This document shows, piece after piece, positions 44,880-56,175 of a stretch of DNA of 64,000 bases (position 1 is the first letter of the stretch; each line of letters opens with the position of its first letter). This DNA is from Sclerodactyla briareus (Eukaryota; Echinodermata; Holothuroidea; Dendrochirotida; Sclerodactylidae). Location of the stretch: the NCBI GenBank assembly GCA_026419785.1, contig JAODTK010001111.1, positions 496,001 through 560,000 on the forward strand. Reading direction: 5' to 3'. Under the pieces are notes generated by a model, which saw nothing but the letters and a program-made list of their open reading frames with translations, was not told the DNA's origin and did not search any database. The position numbers and the translations under genes are program-made.

Positions 44880-45650
44880 TAAAGTGAACATATGTATTCC
44901 AGCATAAATATGTTTTGCACCAATGTCGCATTGTCAAATGGACTATTAAACACTGATTTGTATCTTTTCGAAATAAAAACACTCCCTTTATATAATGCCT
45001 TATTTCATCACTTATTCCCTGTAATATTAGTGCCTGGGTTCTTCCCATACACACTTACTACCAATATCCATATTCCTCAGAAGAAGGATGTAGGCATAAT
45101 TTGTAAAAATGGGTTTAGAGAACACACCCACCACAGTTTCCAAATTTGGGAGTTTCTGATATTCACTATTCACAGTAGGGTATGTTTATGTATCACCCTG
45201 GTACCATCTTTTCCCGCAGATTGTGATTTTCTTTTGTTGCGAACAGACGAAGTCCGCGGAGTACATCTCTTTCACTATAACAGACCTAGAACAAATTTGG
45301 GCAAATGTCGTTGTCAAACCACCCCCGCCACCCACTTTCTGGATTAATTTGCCGAGTGATGTTACTAGTTGTAATGCCCTTTTAGTACCGGCTGAATTTG
45401 TATATACGCGTACACTTCATATTCACGGAGAAGTGAAGTGCCTTTTTCCAGTTGCCCCTTCTCTTTTGGGTTCCTTTTGTTTCTTTTTTCTTTTTTTTTC
45501 GGAGGCCGACTTTGTTTAAGTTGTCGAATATTTTCTACTCTCCTTTTATTTTAGTGTTTCTTTTTGCTTCACCATTGCCATGTTATGTCGAGTTTGTTCA
45601 CTGAGTTAATGAATTGAAATTGAATTGAATTGAATTGAATCGATTGAATG
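44880..45650 (+). mobile_element. LINE C-terminal remnant with (TTGAA)n tail
   Basis: The frame 44892-45347 contains LPLYNALFHHLFPV, TTNIHIPQKKD and FQIWEFL. This loosely matches the YxxLFxxNxxxHxYxTRxxxxxxxPxx...G...WN pattern at the C-termini of Jockey-type LINEs. The region ends in tandem TTGAA repeats (45611-45640), a tail type seen on LINE 3' ends. Assignment rests on this weak pattern plus the tail. Confidence 0.4.
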
Positions 45651-48072
45651 AGGAGAGTGAGGATCTCAATGAGGGCCGCACTTCCCTTGGTCCCGACCTA
45701 AACTCCCGTCCAATCTCTCGGTATGCCACTGCGCCACGAGGAAAAGATTGGGTATAAGCTATATTGTAGATAGTAAGGAGAAGCTCACTAAGGGACTGAT
45801 GACCTAACGTGGATTCCCGGAAGATGGGCTGCTACTGGGCCAACCTCATGATGAATCTCATGTAGTGATACACGAGCTACTGTTGCTAATTTGAATAATG
45901 TCCATTAATGTCAGACATGTCATGACCTTTCAATGATGTGCTGACCCAGATAGCGTTTGTAAACACAGGATAAACTCGATACTGTACCTGCACTTTCCTG
46001 TTAGTCAGTGTTGGTGATAGTTGTCACATTGCTGGCATACTATAATATGGGCCGTTGGTTTCCCCCGCTTGAGGACTTGCATTTAGTCTGTTTGCTTCTC
46101 CTGAACACATGTTCAGGAGTTCTTATATTGTTATATATATACACATATTCCCTAGGACTTCCTTCACGCTCTATATGTCCACGTGGTACATACTAAATTG
46201 AATTATATTCGACACAGTAAAGGCCTTTCAGCTACAGTCAAAGTTTGACGATTAGAAGTGAAACGGCTATTGCCTACGCCCTTTATAAGCCCAAATGCCA
46301 AAGACCACACACGTTCACATTTCAGTGACCTTATTTCAATGACCTGTGTTTGAGAGTCTCCTGCATGACCTGCACACTCTTGCGAGAATTATCTCCGAAC
46401 TAGCCCAGCACGGTACGAATCATAATGAAATTTCATGTGTTGTTTTGTTTATTTTTTCCTGGCTACACCGTATGGTCCACACCAAGGGCTTTCTAGAAAC
46501 GTCCCCTAGACAGAACGTCACTAACGCCTGCGAAGCGACATCAAGTCCGTACCGTACGTGCGACATATTGGCTATGGGGCCATATCCCAGTAGGCTTGCT
46601 TGTGAATCTGACAATCGAATTAGTCAAAGAACGGCCTTGTGTGTCCCTTGATATTCCTAGCGATAGGAGGCAAACCTAAAGAGGATGAGTAATCATTCGT
46701 AGGTGATAGTGAGATTGTGAGAGATAAGGTCCTCCACAAATAAGTGTTACGTTATTTTATTTGGTAATACAACAACACCTACATATGCGCAATATCGATA
46801 TGGCTTTAGTTTGTGATCAATTCATCAACAGTTTAGGGGTACTATGTCTGTCATCGCTCACGATCACAGCATGGATATTGCAAGCAATTGTTCAGTCGTT
46901 GGAAGAGCCGAGAGAGGAAATTTTACAGAACCGCTCAAATTCCTCAAAATCTTCTTTAAAGGAATCATATAACAAACGATGATCGGCGGAATTTGTATTA
47001 AAACTCGCTGAATTGGTTCACAAACTTCCACAAATGATTTCATTCATTTCCATATAATTGTATTTCGTATATGACAATGTAGAGTCTACATTGTCTTTTG
47101 TAACAGCGCGTTAACAGATATGTCGGAAATAGATTTAATACGGAATAGAATGAAATCATTTTTGTCCATTCTGTAAACAATTCATGAGTTTATGGTCGGT
47201 CCTTTTCATTTCCCCTGAGTCCTCATAAATTCTTTAATTCAACTGAACTGAATTTGGAATCCTCAAGACAGGAAGCAACAGTGTTACGACTACCACATGG
47301 CTTGGCAACCTTTTTCAGACGATGAAGATTTATGGCATTCTATATCACGTTTCTCTGAGATCTAGAGCGACTCTCCTTCCCATTGGCAGAGTCCTGTAGC
47401 ACAGTAAACAACAGTAGCGTATGTTGGTCAAACATATGACAAAACAAATTGGGGAGAAAAGAGGAGGAGAAAAGAGAAAGAATAGATGTGGACAGAAACG
47501 GAAAAGGAGAAACTAGGACGACGTTATACATGAAGGCAACTGGTGAAAAAGAAGGGAGGAGAGAGCAGGCAGACAAATTATCGAAAACACAGATTGGAAT
47601 TGAGCAGTTTTGAATGGTCGACCTATGTCTGGACCGATCTAATACTCTTCTGGTCACTGTTGCACGTTCGGATGTTTACGACGAAGTCCGGACAATCGGC
47701 GGTCCAGACAACAATTACCTCATAGCCTTATCGTACGGCCTATTTCATCACTAATTTTATAATTAAATAAACCGGTTAATTTCTTTGTTGTTCACTATGT
47801 TAGGAACCCGCATGTGAGGTATGATACTCATCCATACAGGTGAGAAATGTTATTAGGTTAATGAGCAAAGTTTTACCCAAATATCGTGTTCTACACAACC
47901 TTAGTCCCATTTATCCCAAAAAATGACACCTGCGTCTATACAACCAAAGAAACATGAAAAAAACTGAACACTAAATTTTAACTTGATGAACCAGATTGCT
48001 AGATCATCGTGTTAACAATATTCTAAAATTTGACTTCCTTTGAGTCTTGACCTTCGATGTTCACAAGCAGGC
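45651..48072. other. No recognised gene
   Basis: No coding, RNA or repeat structure that I can support in these 2.4 kb. Confidence 0.4.
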
Positions 48073-48213
48073 CTACACACACACACAACACACACACACA
48101 CGCACACACAACACGGCACCACACACACACCACACAAACACACCACACCGCACGCACGCACACAACACATACACACACACGCATACCACACACACGCACA
48201 CACACAACACACT
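48073..48213. repeat. (CA)n microsatellite, about 140 bp
   Basis: Interrupted CA repeat with CACGCA and CACCACA variants. Long frames on both strands are low-complexity artefacts. Confidence 0.97.
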
Positions 48214-50040
48214 GCGATGACTGCATAGATCTCTTGATTCGCCAAGGAATGATAAACAATCATGGCGACCCTAAACCGTATCGAACGAGAACGACGTCAA
48301 GAAGCGGCTCGAACACCTAATTATGCTAATCAGGATCTAACTGTTCAGGCCTCCGTATCTCGGAAATCCTCCCAAATTAGCTACCCAGTGACTCCGAGAT
48401 TAATATTACCCATTTAATATATCAGCAACTGATTGTACACTGACGTGAGACCAGAGGTTTCCTGAGAATAATGCGGGAAAGCCCATCAAACATACCAGAC
48501 GGCCTGGCTTGAGCGGTCCACTACAGGCCCCTCGATAAAGGGGGTGGTACGCTTCATGGTATTCGGGCATCTGTGGAAGATATTCATGCAATGCGTTGTG
48601 TGAACGGTATAATCATTGTTAACAACATCGACATGTCGTGGTTACCAATTATATTTCCCACAGGTGCCAAATTGATGAATTTACCAGACGATGACCATGG
48701 TGGGAGACCACTGACAACTCGCACGGCCTATTGGGGATCATGGTATTCACTTCGAAACTAGACTGTCTAGTATTTATCAAAGGGCAATCCCCAATCACGC
48801 GGTCGCTGTGGATATACGAATTAGAGATGACCACCTCATTCGTGGGACTACAAACGGCAATATCACCACTAGCAAAAACTTCGAATTTTGCAAGTATTTT
48901 TATCCGATATTCGATTTCAGGGTGCTCCGGGATGGCAGGAGTTTGGTGGGAATCATTACCTGATTTTTGATGGTCAACTCGCCTTTATCTTGCATATGGC
49001 CCGCTTTCTACGAGACAATCATGCTGGACGGCTGAGATTGGCATCGTTAGCTCATGGTGGTTACCAATAGACCAAGGGGAGATAAGGTTTATGATTGGTC
49101 ATTGCGCTGATCTCATCGCCTGCCCAGAGGAGGCAGGTGATATGATAGAAAGCGGCGGTGGTATCAGGTGATTGGGGCCTGGAATGTGCTTCCAGAAGTG
49201 AGTGTCAGTTGCGCGTGGGTGAGCGAGTGATATTTTTTCCCACGCACTCTACAAACTATCTCTAATGTAATAAGATCCAATATAACTTATTCCATTGTTT
49301 GGAGGTCGGTTCTCACTCCTCTTCTCAGAGCGTTGGGAAACACCCCAGGGACCAATAAGAATCATTAACAATCACCGACCAACATTCGGGATCTATTAGC
49401 ACTCCGCTCAGTTCTTTGGTTCCTAGAAACGAATTTCAGTTCAAACCAATGGGACGTCACTAAAGTGGGGGTGTAGGAATATCTGTACAGTCCACACCTG
49501 CATTTGGGGGGGGGGCTCCGACTCTCTCTACCACTGCCCTACACTTGTGACTATAGAAGCTTGGCGGGCCCGAGAGTGGTCAAAGGGTATTCCTGAATCG
49601 ACCTGCTATGCATTCCTCTGTTATGCGTTGACATTTGTTACAATACTGTTGCATCTCATTACCGAAAAATAATCTTCACGAGGATAAACAGGCTCTCATC
49701 ACCTGACAACGCGTCTTTGTCAAACAATCTTTGGCACACACATTGAGGCCTCGTTTGTGATGTGTCGATAAGAAGTCCGACGGCCCTGATCCCAAACATT
49801 CTCCACTGCTGATTGTAGCAATTTTACTGCGCGTAAATGCTCCTCCCGCATCGAAGTAACAAAACGGAACACTCAAATTACAAACACAACTTTTTTCGCT
49901 ATCTATTCCGACTAATTCGCTATATCTCAACATATATAGCGACTATCTATGAAAACTACATCACATCTGAGAGCAAATTTGATTACATTTCGGTCAACCT
50001 GTGAAATAAACGATGGTTTGGTGTTAGCCTGTCACTGTCA
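48214..50040. other. No recognised gene
   Basis: Short frames only. A G-run at 49506-49515 is the single low-complexity feature noted. Confidence 0.4.
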
Positions 50041-50620
50041 CATATATTGTGACTGGTGTTGTTGTGGAATTATATCCCCACTTCGGGGATATTATGGTTG
50101 TCTTCGCGGTAACCGCCGAGTCCGCCCTTGCGTCCGCCGCGTCCGCCGCCGGAATATGTAAGTGTTATCGCAATAAGTCTTCACGCTCTAATACGAGTGG
50201 TTTGAAACTTGACACACATGGCCCGCCTAGGTGAATCTCGTGAGTCCGAAGTGGGCTGTGTGTCATTTGCTGCCCCTCTATTTTGAAGGTTTGGCGCGAA
50301 ATTTGGTTTGTTCGATTACACGAAACTCGATGGTGTGGACTTAGATGGTTCCGAAACATAGCAATGATTTAAAGGTCACAGGTGAAAAGTTGAAAATATT
50401 TACGATCTTTTCTAGTCTGCTGTCGGATTTACAAGGAACTTGGTGGGTTGGGCTTTAGTTGGTCACGGGAAATGTGGCAATGATTGACAGGATTTCAAGT
50501 TGTTTTTTTTTCTCAAATGTCGCATTCCAAAGCACTCGTGTAATTGTTTGACTACAGTTAGTTCCGAAGACACGAAGGTCACTCCATTGAATAAACCCGC
50601 TCTTCCCCTTCGGTCATGAT
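50041..50620. repeat. Dispersed repeat with diverged internal units and a GTCCGCC tract
   Basis: It contains the palindrome-like TATCCCCACTTCGGGGATA at 50070, then an irregular GTCCGCC tandem at 50117-50152. Two diverged copies of a GGACTTAG.TGGT...GCAATGATT motif follow at about 50337-50375 and 50452-50490, roughly 115 bp apart. The composition and internal repetition indicate a non-coding repeat; the family is unknown to me. Confidence 0.45.
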
Positions 50621-52246
50621 GTTATCCTTTGATATATAAATCCTTGATAACTATCATCGCCCTCCATTGTTTGAAAGTGGGGATATACATTTAGGCGGTT
50701 CACCCGCCAGGCATGGTCTATTATTACTTGAGTTTGTCTAACTATCACGGTGTACCCTTCGATATCCGTGTTAAAGTTCCTGTAATTGGTCAGTACAGTC
50801 ACTTGGTTGAGATACTCGTAGAAACACTATGAACAGATCTCCCCAGTTCAGAGGTATTCCATTAATCAATAGGGGTGGACCAAATTGACTGCGGAATGAT
50901 CGACGCAGAAGTTTATGCGTACACAGATATATCAACTGATCAGAGGAAGAGTGATACTAAGGGTATCAAGCAATTCGCAGCCGTCATGGCGGTATGTAAG
51001 GTCTACATCCGGTTACACACGGTGCCGACATTGACAGGTAGCGGCGGTTATATTCGAATTCAAATTGTTTTCCTCCTCTTTTAAAGAGTAAACGGTCGCG
51101 AAATTCAACGTTGAACCCAGAGCAGCCATACCATTTATAACTGCCAGGCTTCGCAAATATCAATTGAGGAGTCGACTAAGCTCATTAGTGAAACTCCGGA
51201 CCAGCATAAATATTGGGGGTGACGTGCTATTGAGTAATATCTAACGCTTCACAAGTGATATTACAAAACAATGGCATTCAAATTGGATACTGACGAATGC
51301 CATTTAGGTAGAAACCATACGGGTGTATATTATATGTGCTGGGAGGGACTTTCAATATGGGTGCAAATTTAATACTCATTTTATGGGTGAAAGTTATGAA
51401 TCATTTTAACCTCTGCTCAACAGATGATACCACCACCCGACTGTCTGAGAATGGTATTGAGGAATCGCTTAAACTTCTGTGCTTTGTTTATATGCCCAAC
51501 TATATTTCAGTATTCAAACCCTGATCGCCCCACTCCCCCACGTCCCAATATCAAGGAATTGTGAAGCAACAGAACGTTTTTATTGCTGCTTATGCATCTG
51601 ATGTTATCGTCTAACGAGAGATATTAGTCACCCTTCATCTTCACGTCGTAGCATAGTCTTGGTAATAAACAAAATGGTGTTCGGGGAAATGGGAGATTTG
51701 AAATTCTTATCCCGAAATCAGAAAGTAGAGGGCCATCCCTGTTGTAAAACCATTCCGCTCTCGTTCGGGCGACCGATAACCGTTTTTCTGACCTGTTTTG
51801 GGGCTTGCGAGAGATTCACCATGTTCGAGATTGGACGATGGTAAGGACCGCCTGGGTATATATTTTCCACACGGGAATTTTGGATCGTCGTGTAGATCAC
51901 TGACCGAATCTATTTCGACAGTAGCAAGGTAGTTGTCCGAAAGTATGTGTCCCCTCTGGGGCGAACAAAGAACAAGCAACAATAGGTCAGTAGCTTCTTC
52001 AGCCAGGTGGGAGAGATACTAGTTCATAGTAGTGCGTCCTATACCTCTATGACTATGCATAGCAGCAACGCATTGCAGTCGGCAGTGGGCTTTCTTGCAT
52101 GACTCTACGGAATTATACAATTACGGGTTAATTCCACAGTTTCTGATAAGATGTGTCGGGTATTATTCGGAATTATCAACTAGAATTCGTGCATTATCTA
52201 AAGATCTGCGCAGAGATTCCCACATTTTCTCAGTAACCTATTTTGT
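50621..52246. other. No recognised gene
   Basis: No supported feature. The overlapping frames near 51659-51982 lack recognisable motifs. Confidence 0.4.
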
Positions 52247-52322
52247 CTTTTTTTTTTTTTTGTGTTTTGTGTTTTTTTTGGGGGGGGGGTTTTTTTGGTT
52301 TTTTTTTTTTTTTTTGTTTTTT
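52247..52322. repeat. T-rich tract with a 10-G block
   Basis: Long T runs flanking GGGGGGGGGG at 52280-52289. Phenylalanine-rich frames across it are artefacts. Confidence 0.95.
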
Positions 52323-52772
52323 CGACTAGGATAGATTATTTTGCTGGTTTTTTTTATATCTGCATAACATTGACGTTGGTGAGCCTTCTTATAGAACTCG
52401 TAATTGGAAGGAGAACTGTAATAATATATTTATATTCCTGTAAATAAATATTTGATATTCCGTATAATATATACTATAATTATTCCAAAATATTCCTGCT
52501 ACTTTTATTTTTTGCTTCTGTTACCTGATGAAAAATCTGGTTTTTATAGGGTCTGAAGCAGTGCATACTGTACGGCATTACCTACCTACTTTACCTAATT
52601 TCTTATCAAAAATAGGCTGGCATCATCTCGTGGCAAATACTGCAATAATACAAAACAATTGTCAAGCTCTTACCGTATCCCACTGTCTTCAGTGTTGTTT
52701 TCGTTAATTGTCTCTATTTCCAGCCATACAGCTAGGATCATGTTCCATGTTGCTGTTAATCACAATATGTGA

Positions 52773-52780
<8 letters not shown>

Positions 52781-52813
<33 letters not shown>

Positions 52814-52827
52814 AAAAAAAAAAAAAA
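52781..52827. repeat. Poly-A run, about 47 bp
   Basis: Nearly pure A with one C. It could be the tail of a retrocopy on the plus strand, but the sequence before it has no recognisable gene or LINE and no duplicated flank was seen. Confidence 0.95.
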
Positions 52828-55004
52828 GAATACCATCGCACTATCGCTAAGCCTTCCATAAAATTTAATGAGCATTCTTGTTGCTCTCGTTGATGTACTA
52901 GCCTATATGCTACCCCATTTCGCGGAGATGCTTACACTGGCCCCTGAGAACATTGCCGTTGGCCAGGCTGTCGTTATTCGTAGGGCCATCCACTGCTGAT
53001 CAATTCAGATTACTTTGGTCGTTACTGGACCGGCGTTCGAGTGTGCTTATCTACAAATGTCCCCAATCCATTCAGTTCACGATACCTGCATTGTCAACAC
53101 AACACGTTTATTTAGATGGACCTACCTACCCTTGTGTCAACATGGTGGAATTATTATATCGCTGAACACTCTTCAATCCCCTTACGTCAAGCATACACTG
53201 TTCGCGCCCCTTGCCGGGTTGCCCGTTCTATCCGAACTAGGAAAAAATGGTTTTTTAACAGCGGAATTTTGCGACGCCATGGAGAGTGTGGTTTTGGAGG
53301 ATCATTTCCAGACACCCTCGCAGAATGGTTACTCACTCAAATGTTCGCTGCGCAACCATGGAAATTTCGTAATAAATTCCCCAGGACCCACGCATATCTG
53401 AATTTGTGATAACAGGAATATAGGCAAGACCGAACATGGCTCCGGATGACTACCGTGATTACATTACATTGCCGATCTTACAGCAGCAACCCTGTCTAAC
53501 TATAGCTTTAGCATCACGTAACTCGAACGAGACGCAGCTGGAGAAGAGACTACTTGCAGTTGCCTACGTATAAGTTAGGTACTGATGGAAGTTGCTCCCG
53601 TCACATTGAATACATTGGGTATATGTTCTGCCTCGGGTAATTGCTATTTCCCACAAAAAAAATCAATCACAACACAAACGTTTTCCCGAGAGCACCTTAT
53701 TGTGTGGTGCGCTATATAGGAACCAATATATTTTCGAATAAAAATAAAACGAACTCTGGCAACAACATTACACCTAACGGTCCATCAATACGTCTATAGC
53801 TGCACGTATATGTTCGCTTTTAACAAATGTTGACGAGAGTGAATTCAAGAATTTAGGACCAATTTCGTATCATTATGCGTTGCGAGTTACAACCAAATTC
53901 CCTTCCCCCCCCACCAATTTGATTCACATTACCTTTGTTTCATAATCAATTGAATAATAGTAGGGTACTTATGATACTGCCTGGCTGTTTTGGCTTGCCT
54001 CTGTCAATTTGTAACGTCATTTGTGATCATTTTTATACTGGAGAGTAACTGACAATTTGACTATTCAGTCATACCAACAGCAAGGGGCAATCCCCCGAAC
54101 AACCTTTCAATCGGGACTTATCGCATGAATACAACATAGTTTTCTTGAATAATTCATACCACGCTGCCAACGTCGTATGAAAAGATAAAACACTTTGTCA
54201 CTATTCCATAATCATTGTTGATGTATTATCGCTGATATGTGGCACAGTTAAATTAGTACGTGGTAAGTGGACCTTCCGTATCTTGTTGATCATCTCTACA
54301 AACAAATTTAGCGGCATAGTTGGCATAAAACGTAGTCTTAGTGTGGTCTCGATAACAACCTGGAATGGAAGACATACTGAGGTTTTAAATGGGCCAACTA
54401 CGGAACTGATGATGCCTCAAACCGCGGATACTTTTGACAAGTTTTACATAGATTTCGCAACGTATCTGTAGCCGTCTGGTTTGGTGATATTCCATTCCGC
54501 TAGAAGGGGCAACAACCCTTTAACCTAATTTGAGAGCAATGCTCGCGTTCCTTTCTTTATGAATTGGTTTGAGACGAGAAGAGACAGAGAGAATGTTACT
54601 GACTGTAGGCTAATCGAATCGACAGGATTGACTTGTTCATTGAAAACGACCCTAACTCAATCTGTCTTGCTGTATACTTGTCAGGGTTTTTTTTTTTTTT
54701 CTCTAGTAAGAGAACAATTCTACCCCGTAGGGCGAATATAACAGTGTTTTTCATCTTTTCCTCGAGGATCCAAAACAATCATGATTCAGAGGAACCAGGT
54801 TCTCGAAGTTTGTGACACAATAGTCCCGTCACAAGAATTTCTGTTTTAGAGTCCATATTTCAAGAACGAACGGCGTCACCACCACTGACTGGCAATACGT
54901 TTCTAGACTATATTAGCATGGTATTTCGATAGACCTATGGTTTTCGCCTCCATTCGCCCTAACACATGGCTTGTGCACAACCCATTATCAGTAACTTGTT
55001 TTTG
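52828..55004. other. No recognised gene
   Basis: The overlapping frames at 52953-53409 (+) are the longest here. I could not match them to a family or a splice pattern. Confidence 0.35.
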
Positions 55005-55495
55005 GAATTCAGTTGATCGATTTATACTGTTCAGTAGCCTAAGCAAGCTCAGGTGAGGAAGCCTGCCGTATTGATCGCGGATAAAACGCGGTGTACTCGC
55101 CTTCTCTCCGACTATGCTCAGAAATGATCGAGACAGGAGTGTAATCAATTCCAACCTTCTCCTGGCTGTAATTTTACGTCCCCTCCGAAATGACCATCGT
55201 GGACTCCGGGGTCCACAACTTTCTAAGTTTCTCGGGACTGGAGAAGCCGACAGATTTATGTCCAACGTGAGGCTGCCCATCCGACCGAAACGATACTTAT
55301 TGCAATTAAATCCGGAACAACCATCAATACCCATGCACGAGTCAACTGCATCACAACGGAACCATTGAAGTGAAGACAAAGGACCTTGCATTGACAACTG
55401 CTCGGGGATACTGCCGACTCGGGAAAGCGACCGGTGACTGCTGGAGTTCGAAGACTCACTGATACCACTCTGATCGTTCTGCTATTTCAAAAAGA
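55005..55495 (-). mobile_element. tRNA-derived SINE, copy C
   Basis: On the minus strand the B-box-like GTCTTCGAACTCC lies at 55443-55455. It is followed by the shared body: ACCGGTCGCTTTCCCGAG, TGGTTCCGTTGTGATGCAG, GTCCACGATGGTC, GGGGACGTAAAATTACAG and GATCATTTCTGAGCA. It ends near a CTACTGAACAGTATAAATC tail. Head to head with copy B, with about 180 bp between. Confidence 0.78.
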
Positions 55496-55677
55496 GGAAC
55501 GTATGAATGAGGTTATTACTTTTCTAAGGGTACTACAGGGAGTGACTGCATCCTCGATGAAGAGAATTGTTTCATGGTGGGATACGAGACAAAAGATAGC
55601 CCGCGACGATGTCGCCTGAGCTATTCCAATTTCAGTGGGAGGCGATTGAGAGGGGTCCAGTGACATTCTGTTTTGTG

Positions 55678-56175
55678 TTGCGGGAGAATAGTAGAGCGGT
55701 ATCAGTGTCGCTTTTGAATGAAACAGTCCGGGCTCGAATTCCAGCCGATCAGCACCGGGCGTTTTTCCAGAAGTGGCTGTCTTTGCAGTCGAACTGCGTG
55801 GTTCATGGTTTAGGTGCATGGTCCTGCGTTGGCAGTGGGCTGGGAATTCGGGGGTGTTCGGGGGCAATGCAATAGGTTCTCGTCGGTCGGCTTTGAGCAG
55901 TCGCGTCGAACATCTTCCGCACCCAAGGTTCTGAAGCAAGAAAGTGGTCAGTCCTGGAGTTCACTGATCGTCCGTCGGATGGGGACGTAAAATTGCGGTC
56001 CCGGGAGAAGGGATTTGTGGTCACTCCTGCCTGCGATATCATCTGTAGCACTAGTGAGAAGAGAAGGCGAGTTGTCGCCGCTGCTATCCACGATCAAAAA
56101 ATTCGGTTAGGGTTCCCCGATGAGTCAAGCAATACTTGCTTCCTGAACCTTACAATCAAATCAAATCAAATCAGA
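55678..56175 (+). mobile_element. tRNA-derived SINE, copy B
   Basis: The head reads AGTAGAGCGGTATCAGTGTC (A-box-like), then the B-box-like GGGCTCGAATTCC at 55730-55742. The body is CGGGCGTTTTTCCAGAAGTG, GAGTTCACTGATCGTC, GGGGACGTAAAATTGCGGTC and GATATCATCTGTAGCAC. It ends in CCTGAACC and a short (AATCA)n tail at about 56149-56173. The clearest tail of the three copies. Confidence 0.82.

Noticed and set aside
48057..48320. Histidine/threonine-rich and cysteine/valine-rich frames
   Set aside because: They are translations of a CA microsatellite on both strands. The same applies at 35.8-36.0 and 8.3 kb.
52781..52827. Processed pseudogene marked by a poly-A tail
   Set aside because: No gene-like sequence before the tail and no flanking target duplication seen.
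53015..53409. Open frames of 97-128 residues on the plus strand
   Set aside because: No recognisable domain, repeat family or splice context. Two overlapping frames of similar length suggest chance.
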